Shown here piece after piece: positions 1-5,729 of a DNA stretch of 15,794 nt. A program made the translations under genes and the position numbers. Source of the DNA: Clostridiales bacterium (GTDB lineage: Bacteria > Bacillota > Clostridia > Christensenellales > Aristaeellaceae); contig JAAZBR010000062.1 in the NCBI GenBank assembly GCA_012513735.1, forward strand, positions 1-15,794. Reading direction: 5' to 3'. The notes under the pieces are model-generated. The model was given only the letters and a program-made list of their open reading frames with translations. It was not told where the DNA came from and ran no database searches. Within the stretch, counting starts at the first letter, position 1; each line of letters starts with the position of its first letter.

Positions 1-2
1 AG

Positions 3-347
3 GGCCTGGTGCAGGATATTCTGTTTGAGATCAATGTGGGCAATGAAGACAGCAAGATGGGCGCCGCCGCGGAGGATCTGTGGCCTCTGCTGGAGCAAGC
101 CGCGGCCCTGAATTCCGTGCGGGTGCGGGGCCTGATGTCTATTCCCCCCAGCTTTGACAATTCCCCGGAAAGCCGCCGCTGGTTCGCCCTGACCCGGGAG
201 ATGCTGGAACAGGCCCGCCAACGCCATCCCCAGCTGGACCGCCTGGACACCTTGTCCATGGGCATGAGCGACAGCTTTGAGGCCGCCATCTTGGAGGGGG
301 CTACACTGGTGCGGGTGGGCAGCAGCCTTTATGGTATGCGATACTGA
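3..347 (+). CDS. YggS/YlmE-family PLP homeostasis protein, C-terminal part (5' end outside window)
   Basis: This is the last 114 codons of a gene that starts before the window. The frame is open from base 3, and the GTG at base 9 is internal rather than a real start. The family (YggS/PROSC, YlmE in Bacillus) binds pyridoxal 5'-phosphate in a TIM-barrel fold like alanine racemase and keeps free PLP and amino-acid pools balanced in the cytosol. Diagnostic blocks are seen: an EINVG-type strand followed by a KMG segment, VRGLMSIPP, the SMGMSDSFEAAI phosphate-binding loop, and the closing GATLVRVGSSLYG. The PLP lysine lies in the missing N-terminal half. In many Firmicutes this gene sits near sepF/divIVA division genes, but none is visible here. 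The stop codon lies inside a perfect inverted repeat, and a terminator follows. Confidence 0.9.
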   Translation, partial: GLVQDILFEINVGNEDSKMGAAAEDLWPLLEQAAALNSVRVRGLMSIPPSFDNSPESRRWFALTREMLEQARQRHPQLDRLDTLSMGMSDSFEAAILEGATLVRVGSSLYGMRY

Positions 348-371
348 ACTCAATCTCATTCGTTCAGTATC
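340..371. repeat. Perfect 10-bp inverted repeat spanning the yggS stop codon
   Basis: GATACTGAAC (340-349) and GTTCAGTATC (362-371) are exact reverse complements separated by 12 bases. The TGA stop of yggS (345-347) is inside the left arm. No T-run follows, so it is not a standard intrinsic terminator; one lies about 30 bp further on. It could be a 3'-end stabilising hairpin or a protein-binding site. Confidence 0.7.
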
Positions 372-398
372 ATATGTGTGATTATATCTCTAATACAT

Positions 399-435
399 AA
401 GACCGGGCCCGCGACGCGGCGAACCCGATCTTTTT
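399..435. terminator. Intrinsic terminator between convergent yggS and the UPF0303 gene
   Basis: AAGACCGGG (399-407) pairs with CCCGATCTT (424-432) with one C/A mismatch. An inner CCGC-GAC-GCGG hairpin sits in the loop. On the plus strand the stem runs straight into TTTTT (431-435), as expected for a Rho-independent terminator of yggS. The minus-strand side is A/T-rich but has no clean T-run, so termination of the convergent gene here is less sure. Confidence 0.75.
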
Positions 436-451
436 GTTTATTCTATGCGTT

Positions 452-958
452 CTATTCCACAGGCAGCTTGGGTACCTCAATGCCCATAAACTGGGCCAGG
501 GCGTCCACGCCCAACTGATGATCCACCGTGTCCCGCAGGCCGGATACCGTGATGGCGCCCACCACGCCCACGTTTTTCAGCCGGATGGGAAAGCTGCCGC
601 CCACAAAGGCCGCCTCGGCATCCGAAAAGCCATGGTCGCTGGGCTTGTCGCCTCCGGTGAGGGCCTCTAACTTCAGGCGCATGGAGCTTTTCCAGCACTC
701 TAAGGTGCCCTTTTCCTTGCGGGCGATCCAATGGTCGAAGTTGGGCTTGGGCTGTCCCAGCCCGCAATGGAACACCTGGGCGCCCAGCAGGCTGATATGC
801 AGGCTCAGGCTGGCGCCGGTTTTAAGCCCCAGCTCCCTCAGGATCATGCCCACCTCCCAAGCATCATGGGCATCAAAGTGATTGGGCTGCAGGGCTTCTT
901 CCTGCCGTGTGACGATTTCCAGATTGCTTAACAGCTTTGTCTTGTTCGCATCCTCCAT
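452..958 (-). CDS. UPF0303 / DUF336 (HbpS-GlcG-like) family protein
   Basis: A 168-residue cytosolic protein with no signal peptide or membrane segment. The sequence fits the UPF0303 group of the DUF336/HbpS-like fold: an acidic helical N-terminus, a central SLSLHISLLGAQVFHCGL strand pair, the WIARKEKGTLEC segment followed by a basic amphipathic helix, an FVGGSFPIRL strand, and the glycine-rich VGVVGAITVSGLRDTVDHQL core that is the family's hallmark. Relatives bind haem or small ligands, or are annotated as haem-degrading, but the biochemical role of UPF0303 is not settled and I do not assign one. The ATG at 958 is preceded by GAGGAGG (970-964) at good spacing. Length matches the family. It is transcribed away from merR and converges on yggS, and the roughly 230 bp upstream is rich in hairpins. 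Confidence 0.82.
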   Translation of the reverse strand: MEDANKTKLLSNLEIVTRQEEALQPNHFDAHDAWEVGMILRELGLKTGASLSLHISLLGAQVFHCGLGQPKPNFDHWIARKEKGTLECWKSSMRLKLEALTGGDKPSDHGFSDAEAAFVGGSFPIRLKNVGVVGAITVSGLRDTVDHQLGVDALAQFMGIEVPKLPVE

Positions 959-1016
959 GGGAGCCTCCTCATTCTATTGCTACGGGGCGCACTGCCCCGC
1001 CGTTATCAATATCATA

Positions 1017-1047
1017 CCCGGCAAGGGCGCTGTTCGCCCATGCCGGG
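1017..1047 (-). other. Strong stem-loop between merR and the UPF0303 gene
   Basis: CCCGGCA (1017-1023) pairs with TGCCGGG (1041-1047); inside, after an A/A mismatch, GGGCG (1025-1029) pairs with CGCCC (1035-1039) around a 5-base loop. That makes 12 base pairs. On the minus strand it is followed by a TATGATATTGAT stretch, A/T-rich but without a T-run, so it is at best a weak terminator for merR. It may equally be a leader structure of the UPF0303 mRNA. Confidence 0.55.
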
Positions 1048-1112
1048 GCAGGCTGCTGTGTCGCTTACACCTGCGCATGGTCTCCGCACGCCACCAGGGC
1101 CTGTCTGCCCTG

Positions 1113-1142
1113 AGTATAGGTCATGGGACACCTGACGCGCAA
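1113..1142 (-). promoter_or_regulatory. Candidate promoter for the UPF0303 gene
   Basis: On the minus strand a TTGCGC -35-like element (1142-1137) and a TATACT -10-like element (1118-1113) are 18 bp apart. If used, transcription would start near 1106, giving a leader of about 145 bases that includes the 1017-1047 and 983-999 hairpins. The -35 has only partial consensus match, so this is tentative. Confidence 0.35.
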
Positions 1143-1187
1143 CCCGGGCGCAGCTATCTCAGTCCCCTGTGCCCGCATGCTTTGCGT

Positions 1188-1997
1188 CTACCGCGGCCTG
1201 ATGGGCACGATCAGGCGGGCGTAATGCACAACGCAGCCGGTCTCGTCTCTGTAGTCAAACAGCTTGTGGGTGAAAAACGGAGAAACGGCTTCCAGACGAT
1301 GCTCTGTCAAATAGCTCGCCAGCGGCTGCATCAGCCGTGGCAGATCGAAGCGGCCGTTTTCCAGGCGGAACACCATTTCCACGGCGGTGGTGACATCAAT
1401 TTCCGCAAAGCCATCCAGCGCGAAGGGTAGCACGGCCGCATCTGAGGCGAAAACGGCCACCCCTTTGCAGAGGACGGGCATCTGCAGCTGACCGTCCGAA
1501 ATTTCAAAAAACGTACTGAATGAAACAAGAGGCTGATGGTGGAAAGAAGTTTTCAAAATTTTGTCCCGCCTGGCAGCCTCCCACATATCGGGGATGGAAG
1601 GGAATGCCCGCACAAAGGCCTTTTCCCGCTTTACCAGACGGGGCTTGAACAGCCAGGCGTTTTTTGCCTGCAGCAGTGAGGTCACTTTTTTCAAATGCTC
1701 GTACACCCGGGTTTGATACGCCAGTTGGTTTTCCAGCGTAGTCAACTTATTTTGATACAGAGCTGTCAGCTTTTCCTCCGGCAGCCCCTGGTAGGCTTGC
1801 CAGATCTGATCTAGGCTAAAGCCCAGGGCTTGCATCCGCTTGATATTGCTGATCCGCTGTATATCCACCCGGTCGTACTGGCGATAGCCCTTTCCCGCCT
1901 CCCGTTTGGGGGAGAGCAGACCTTTGCGCTCATAGTAGCGGATGGCCTCATCGCTCAGGTTGAAGGCTTTTGACAGGCTGCCAATGGATAGCCGCAC
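1188..1997 (-). CDS. MerR-family transcriptional regulator with GyrI/BmrR-like effector domain
   Basis: A 269-residue cytosolic DNA-binding regulator. I choose the GTG at 1997 because AAAGGAGGAG lies just upstream at good spacing and the protein then opens VRLSIGSLSKAF, the normal MerR start; an ATG at 2030 would add 11 unsupported residues. Residues 1-70 are the winged helix-turn-helix (SDEAIRYYERKGLLSP, GYRQYD, GFSLDQI). Residues about 75-110 form the dimer coiled coil. The C-terminal 150 residues resemble the GyrI/BmrR small-molecule-binding fold, with an EMVFRLENGRFDLPRLMQ helix region and a final HYARLIVPI strand. It has no cysteine cluster like the metal-sensing MerR members, so an organic ligand is more likely. 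It diverges from the reductase gene across a palindromic promoter region, so control of that gene and of itself is inferred. Confidence 0.88.
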   Translation of the reverse strand: MRLSIGSLSKAFNLSDEAIRYYERKGLLSPKREAGKGYRQYDRVDIQRISNIKRMQALGFSLDQIWQAYQGLPEEKLTALYQNKLTTLENQLAYQTRVYEHLKKVTSLLQAKNAWLFKPRLVKREKAFVRAFPSIPDMWEAARRDKILKTSFHHQPLVSFSTFFEISDGQLQMPVLCKGVAVFASDAAVLPFALDGFAEIDVTTAVEMVFRLENGRFDLPRLMQPLASYLTEHRLEAVSPFFTHKLFDYRDETGCVVHYARLIVPIRPR

Positions 1998-2039
1998 GAT
2001 GTTTCTCCTCCTTTTGGACATTTTGTTCATTCATATCAC

Positions 2040-2070
2040 TTGACTGTCAAGCCCCTTGACACCTTATCCT
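2040..2070 (+). promoter_or_regulatory. MerR-type promoter (19-bp spacer) for the extracytosolic reductase
   Basis: On the plus strand TTGACT (2040-2045) and TATCCT (2065-2070) are separated by 19 bp. That elongated spacing is the hallmark of promoters that MerR proteins activate by untwisting DNA. The predicted start is near 2077, leaving a leader of about 100 bases before the reductase RBS. The -10 is imperfect, as is common for activator-dependent promoters. The divergent merR start is close by, so the regulator likely also controls itself. Confidence 0.6.
2045..2061. promoter_or_regulatory. Perfect palindrome in the merR-reductase promoter, likely MerR operator
   Basis: TGTCAAG (2045-2051) and CTTGACA (2055-2061) are exact reverse complements around CCC. 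The palindrome overlaps the last base of the -35 and occupies most of the 19-bp spacer, exactly where MerR-family dimers bind. Confidence 0.62.
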
Positions 2071-2086
2071 ATAAAAGAAGGATACC

Positions 2087-2146
2087 CTTTTCCGGGCAAA
2101 TAGTACAGCTCTCCCATCGCTGGTCGTGTTCGGCAGCCCGGGGAAG
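2087..2146 (+). other. Possible long-range stem in the reductase mRNA leader
   Basis: CTTTTCCGGGC (2087-2097) can pair with GCCCGGGGAAG (2136-2146), 11 pairs including two G-U wobbles, closing a 38-base loop. It lies between the predicted transcription start and the RBS. The stem could tune stability or translation. I see no known riboswitch consensus in it. Confidence 0.35.
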
Positions 2147-2176
2147 AGGCATCAGAATTATGAAGGAGGAACCCTC

Positions 2177-4090
2177 ATGAAGAGAATCGTATCCCTGTTT
2201 CTGGCATGCCTCCTGCTGTGTGCGCTGACCGTCAGCGCCTCCGCAGCATGGGTCGTACCGCTCAGCGTCCAGCAGCAGTGGGATGAGGAGGCGGACTTTG
2301 TTATCGTTGGCTTTGGCCTGGCGGGCGCTGCGGCTGCCGTGGAGGCCCACGATATTGCCCCTGATGCCAAGGTGGTCGTGCTGGAGAAGATGCCCAAGGA
2401 ACTGGCGGGCGGCAACTCCATTGCTTCCGGGCAAACCTTCATTGTGCCTTCTGAAAACGCGATCCCTGAGTTTAAGAAGTATCTGGAAGCCTGCAACGAG
2501 CCCAACCCGATCCCGGATGAGTACCTGACCTGGCTGGTGGAGGGCTTTGCCAGCCAGCTGCCCTGGATACAGAGCGTGGCGGAAAGCGCCGAATACGAGG
2601 CCGGCTATGTGGGCGGCGGCGAGCTGAAGTGGGGCAAGCTGGTGGTGGAGTTTGATACCTTCCCCGGCGCCGGCTTTGAAGGCACCAGCGCCCACCTGCG
2701 GGCCAAGGGCGCCGGTTCCTTTGAAAAGGGCGGCGTGTGGAACTGCTTTGCCAAGGCGGCGCAGGCCCGCAATGTGGATATTCGCTATGAAAACCCGGCC
2801 ACAGCCCTGGTGCAGGATCCGGTCACCAAAAAGGTAGAGGGCGTGGTGGTCAAGAACACAAAGGAAGGCACCAGCTATACCCTGAAGGGCAACAAGGGCG
2901 TTTTGCTGGCGTGCGGCGGCTATGAGAACAACCTGCAGATGCAGCGGGATTTCCATGGCGTGGACGTGGCGCGCACCTCCGGCACCCCCGGCAACACCGG
3001 CGACGGCATCAAAATGCTGATGGAGGCCGGCGCTCAGATCTGGCATATGCGCAACCAAACCCAGTCGGGCGGATTCTGGCTGGGCATCCAGGTGCCCGAG
3101 TACGAATCGGTGTTCATGCGCAATTTCTCCATGGCGGGCAACTCATGGATAGAAATTGACGCCAATTCCGAGCGCTTCTACAACGAAGCGTACGGCTACC
3201 ACCGCCAGCACATGAAGGCTGTGGAGTATGGCCGGTATGTGGACTTGCCCCACGAGCGGGCGCTGCCTGTTCACCTGATCTTTGACGAATCCACCCGTGA
3301 AGCCGGTTCCATTGCCACTCAATGGCTGGCCTGGCCCACCACCACCATGGGCTACCTGTGGTCCAATGACAACCTGGCCGAGCTTGAAAAGGGCTGGATC
3401 ATCAAGGCCGATACCTTAGAGGAGCTGGCGGAGAAGATTGACCGTGACCCGGCCAAGCTGATGGCCACCGTGGAGCGCTTCAAAGCCCTGTGCGAAGCCG
3501 GCGAAGACAAGGATTATGGCCGTGATCCCGCCAAGATGGCCAAGATCGAGAAGGGACCCTTCTATGCCGTGTCCATCACCCCGGCGCTGGTGGCGACCAC
3601 AGGCGGTGCCAAGCGCGATACCCAGTCCCGTGTGCTGGATTGGGACGATCAGCCCATCCCCGGCCTTTACGAGGCAGGCGAGCTGGGCAGCTATGTGTCC
3701 AACCTGTATCAGAACGGTGTTTTCCTGTCGGAAGCCATGCTGTCCGGCCGCACGGCTGCCCAGACAGCCTTTGGCGCAGCCTCCGAGGTGAAGGCGGTGG
3801 CCGATGCAGCCGCCGGTCCGGCCTGGCAGGGAGCTGCCGACGGCGATTACAAGGCGGTTGTCGAAGCCATGCACGGCACGGTGGAAGTGACCGTCACCAT
3901 CAAGGATGGCAAGCTGGCCGGCATTGCCCTGGGCGAAGGCCGCGACGGGATGCTGATCACCGATGAGCAGCTGGCCGGCTATGTGCAGTCACTGGTGGAC
4001 AGCCAGAACATTGCTGTGGACGCTGTCAGCGGTGCCACGGTGGATTGCCAGGCCATTACGGAGGCGATCACCAAGGCGTTTGCCAAATAA
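2177..4090 (+). CDS. Secreted FAD-dependent oxidoreductase with C-terminal covalent-FMN domain (FccA/UrdA-like reductase superfamily)
   Basis: The ATG at 2177 has GAAGGAGGAA upstream and gives a Sec signal peptide (MKR, hydrophobic 4-18, SASA-A cleavage near residue 24), so I reject the upstream ATG at 2126. The mature part of this 637-residue protein acts outside the membrane. Residues 38-72 are the FAD Rossmann motif (VGFGLAG, with E70 ending the second strand); GGNS follows at 78-81, and FAD_binding_2 runs to about 530 (ITPALVATTGGAK, IPGLYEAGELG). Residues about 555-637 are an FMN_bind domain whose DAVSGAT (615-621) is the ApbE flavinylation motif, with FMN expected on T621. In fumarate reductases a HHTMGG His and an ANRLGG Arg bind the dicarboxylate; here the aligned stretches read VATTGG and SNLYQNG. 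The substrate is therefore probably not fumarate and may be a steroid-like, enoate or other organic acceptor. ApbE and an electron-donor chain are not in the window. Confidence 0.88.
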   Translation: MKRIVSLFLACLLLCALTVSASAAWVVPLSVQQQWDEEADFVIVGFGLAGAAAAVEAHDIAPDAKVVVLEKMPKELAGGNSIASGQTFIVPSENAIPEFKKYLEACNEPNPIPDEYLTWLVEGFASQLPWIQSVAESAEYEAGYVGGGELKWGKLVVEFDTFPGAGFEGTSAHLRAKGAGSFEKGGVWNCFAKAAQARNVDIRYENPATALVQDPVTKKVEGVVVKNTKEGTSYTLKGNKGVLLACGGYENNLQMQRDFHGVDVARTSGTPGNTGDGIKMLMEAGAQIWHMRNQTQSGGFWLGIQVPEYESVFMRNFSMAGNSWIEIDANSERFYNEAYGYHRQHMKAVEYGRYVDLPHERALPVHLIFDESTREAGSIATQWLAWPTTTMGYLWSNDNLAELEKGWIIKADTLEELAEKIDRDPAKLMATVERFKALCEAGEDKDYGRDPAKMAKIEKGPFYAVSITPALVATTGGAKRDTQSRVLDWDDQPIPGLYEAGELGSYVSNLYQNGVFLSEAMLSGRTAAQTAFGAASEVKAVADAAAGPAWQGAADGDYKAVVEAMHGTVEVTVTIKDGKLAGIALGEGRDGMLITDEQLAGYVQSLVDSQNIAVDAVSGATVDCQAITEAITKAFAK

Positions 4091-4094
4091 ATAG

Positions 4095-4171
4095 GACCAA
4101 ACTTACTGATGAAAGCGTTGCTGAGTCAGATCCTATTCGTCTCGTCAGCACGTTGATTCCTTCGCTTGGTC
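4095..4171 (+). other. Nested inverted repeats in the 3' UTR of the reductase
   Basis: GACCAA (4095-4100) pairs with TTGGTC (4166-4171). Inside it, CGTTGCTGA (4116-4124) pairs with TCAGCACG (4145-4152) with one bulged base. The arrangement sits between the stop codon and the terminator, so it may fold as a 3' UTR element or a small RNA sharing that terminator. The pairs are short, and chance is possible. Confidence 0.35.
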
Positions 4172-4188
4172 TACCCAGTCAAGACAAC

Positions 4189-4220
4189 AAAAAGGGAGGT
4201 GCGGTTGCATCTCCTTTTTT
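4189..4220. terminator. Strong intrinsic terminator between the reductase and the convergent kinase gene
   Basis: AAAAAGGGAGGTGC (4189-4202) pairs along its full length with GCATCTCCTTTTTT (4207-4220) around a GGTT loop, 14 pairs including two G-U type wobbles. The stem is A-tailed on the left and T-tailed on the right, so it can act in both directions, fitting its place between convergent genes. Confidence 0.88.
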
Positions 4221-4251
4221 GTATTTCATTGAAAGGGGCAGCCGAAGGCCA

Positions 4252-4887
4252 TCACATAAGCCCAAACGCTTTTTCCACCAATGCAAGAGTAGCCTCGATG
4301 CTCCGGTTGTCATCTCTTTGTATGACGGTGAATCCGGAATGCAAAAACCGTTCGTATCTCTGCGGAGAGTTGATCCGCATCAACCCCTGCCTGAAATTTT
4401 CCATGGCCTGTTCGGGATGCTCTTCCTCCGTGAGAAGCCGGTACAAAAACTGCTTTTCCCTGTCCGGCCGCTCAAAAAAGCGGCGCACGGAGACTTCAGG
4501 ATCAGCCAGCATGATGAGAACATGTTGTGGTCTGGCGATGCTTTTTAGGGTTTCCAGGGAGATATTGGTGTCCACAAAGACACGCCTTCCCTGTGCACAG
4601 ACCTTCTGCAGGATTCTCAGTTCAAGTATTTCACATTCCCTGGAAACGGCATCATACCATGCTTCATAGGTTTCGGGGGATCTGCGGACAAAGTCGTGCC
4701 AGTCGTGCAGATCCCGCGTGTAGGTCAGAGCAGGGAACTCCTCCCTGTTAAGCTCCGGCAGCAGTGTATTGTGATAGTTTTCTTCACAGGCAATGCCATC
4801 ATGTTTTTCCGCAAGAAGCCTGATCATGGTGGATTTGCCTGCATAGGCTGTGCCATTGATAAAGAACGCATTGTCAAATATCATCAT
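4252..4887 (-). CDS. P-loop nucleotide kinase-like protein (AAA_33/adenylate-kinase-like), substrate unknown
   Basis: A 211-residue cytosolic protein with a single P-loop NTPase domain. Walker A is GTAYAGKST at residues 12-20 right after the first strand, and a VFVDTN strand (about 117-122) is the Walker-B-like position. A basic RRFFERPDREKQFLYRLL segment resembles the LID arginine region of small-molecule kinases, so phosphoryl transfer to a small metabolite is the best guess. The motifs alone cannot identify the substrate, and a toxin or antibiotic-modifying role is also possible. The start at 4887 has GGAG about 6 bases upstream; an ATG at 4911 has its purine run directly against it and is less likely. 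The gene stands alone on the minus strand in a visibly more A/T-rich patch than the fab genes, which may point to a separate origin. Confidence 0.75.
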   Translation of the reverse strand: MMIFDNAFFINGTAYAGKSTMIRLLAEKHDGIACEENYHNTLLPELNREEFPALTYTRDLHDWHDFVRRSPETYEAWYDAVSRECEILELRILQKVCAQGRRVFVDTNISLETLKSIARPQHVLIMLADPEVSVRRFFERPDREKQFLYRLLTEEEHPEQAMENFRQGLMRINSPQRYERFLHSGFTVIQRDDNRSIEATLALVEKAFGLM

Positions 4888-4941
4888 TTTCGCTCCAAGC
4901 CCAGTTTGCATTCCTCAGCGCAGAACTTGTATTCATGCTTG

Positions 4942-4947
4942 ATTATA
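4942..4947 (-). promoter_or_regulatory. Candidate -10 box for the kinase-like gene
   Basis: A perfect TATAAT on the minus strand lies about 55 bp before the chosen start at 4887. No convincing -35 exists at 16-18 bp; a TTGACC is present only 9 bp upstream. Tentative. Confidence 0.35.
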
Positions 4948-5080
4948 GCCTACAAAGGTCAATCATGCCTACGCTCTCGTTCTTCGGGCAATGCTGTCAT
5001 TCTGGTTACCTTTTTGCGCTGCAAAGGCTATACACTGGATACATATCCCTGCGAAAAACTGAACAAACCGATAAAATGTG

Positions 5081-5109
5081 TTGACAAACTCAAATTGCAG
5101 GCGTATGAT
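5081..5109 (+). promoter_or_regulatory. Main promoter of the fatty-acid synthesis cluster
   Basis: TTGACA (5081-5086), a perfect -35, and TATGAT (5104-5109), one base off consensus, are exactly 17 bp apart. The predicted start is near 5116, about 38 bases before the fabT ATG. This is the best sigma-A promoter in the window, and no comparable one is seen inside the downstream cluster. Confidence 0.85.
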
Positions 5110-5116
5110 GCACTTC

Positions 5117-5131
5117 GTTAGTCTAACTAAC
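5117..5131. promoter_or_regulatory. Palindromic operator at the fab cluster transcription start, likely FabT site
   Basis: GTTAGT (5117-5122) and ACTAAC (5126-5131) are exact reverse complements around CTA. The 15-bp dyad begins within a base or two of the predicted +1, so bound protein would block RNA polymerase. The MarR regulator encoded just downstream is the natural ligand, implying autoregulation and control of the whole cluster. I saw no second copy before the other fab genes. Confidence 0.68.
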
Positions 5132-5153
5132 CATTGGAAACGGGAGGGAATTC

Positions 5154-5648
5154 ATGGACAGCTTCGGCCAGGCACTCAACGATTTGCTGGTCAACACCTT
5201 CCGCAGCATACTGCAGCTTGAGGAGGAGATGTTGCACCGCATCAGCGCGGACAAGCTCAGCATCAACGAGCTCCACATGCTGGAGGCGGTGGCCCGTACC
5301 GATAGCTCCGGCCGCAGCATCACCGATATTGCCCGGGAGCTGTCCATTACGCTGCCCTCCGTCACCGCTGCCATCAACAAACTGGAGCACAAGCACTTCG
5401 TCAGCAAGCGCCGAAGCGAGCAGGACAAGCGGGTGGTCATCGTGCAACTGACCGACATGGGTCGCCGGGCTGAGGCCATGCACCGATTTTTTCATCGCCA
5501 GATGGTTAACAAGGTCAGCCAGGGCCTGAGTCCCGACCAGCGGGAGGCCCTGCTGAAGGGGCTGCAGAACCTGCTGGCGTTCTTTCGCGCCCAGGAAGTA
5601 GCGCTGCATCATGGGGACGACCCGAAATTGTTCGTTGGCCAGGCGTAG
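5154..5648 (+). CDS. fabT: MarR-family regulator of fatty-acid synthesis (FabT-like)
   Basis: A 164-residue winged-helix regulator, slightly longer than typical FabT (about 145). N-terminal helices (1-35) form the dimer interface. INELHMLEAV (about 37-46), ITDIARELSITLPSVTAAINKLEHKHFV (about 56-83) and the wing SKRRSEQDKRVVIVQLTDMG are the MarR wHTH blocks, including the usual D-K/R-R wing salt-bridge residues. In streptococci FabT represses fab genes with long-chain acyl-ACP as co-repressor; that role is inferred here from position as first gene of the cluster and from the palindrome at its promoter. CGGGAGGGAA precedes the ATG at good spacing. The last 20 residues match no conserved block I know. 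Confidence 0.85.
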   Translation: MDSFGQALNDLLVNTFRSILQLEEEMLHRISADKLSINELHMLEAVARTDSSGRSITDIARELSITLPSVTAAINKLEHKHFVSKRRSEQDKRVVIVQLTDMGRRAEAMHRFFHRQMVNKVSQGLSPDQREALLKGLQNLLAFFRAQEVALHHGDDPKLFVGQA

Positions 5649-5729
5649 CAAGCCAGCTCTTTCGCCTGCCTGCGGAGCCTGCCCGGGCGGCGATGGATTC
5701 ATCATCTGACAGATAAAGGAGTAGCACAC

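Larger units (their letters stand above)
959..1187. other. Gene-free structured region upstream of the UPF0303 gene
   Basis: No credible coding sequence is seen in these 229 bases; the plus-strand open frame across them is an antisense shadow. Four inverted repeats lie in series: 983-999 (6-bp stem), 1017-1047 (12-bp stem with one A/A mismatch), 1095-1112 (6-bp stem) and 1120-1136 (6-bp stem with one bulge and a GACA loop). Read on the minus strand these form the 3' region of merR plus the leader of the UPF0303 gene. It may be a structured 5' UTR, a small RNA or an intergenic repeat. I could not match it to a known riboswitch. Confidence 0.5.

Noticed and set aside
1140..1187. CTGAGA near GC-rich stems on the minus strand, hinting at a TPP riboswitch
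   Set aside because: The second conserved half of the thi-box is absent, and neither neighbour is a thiamine gene.
2069..3058. Minus-strand open frame of 329 codons opposite the reductase
   Set aside because: It is antisense to a gene with clear FAD motifs, has low-complexity Gly/Ala/His/Gln composition typical of GC-rich shadow frames, and has no RBS or recognisable domain.
4045..5121. Plus-strand open frames across the kinase-like gene and its upstream region
   Set aside because: They are antisense to a protein with Walker A and B-like motifs, cross the terminator at 4189-4220, and show no domain of their own.
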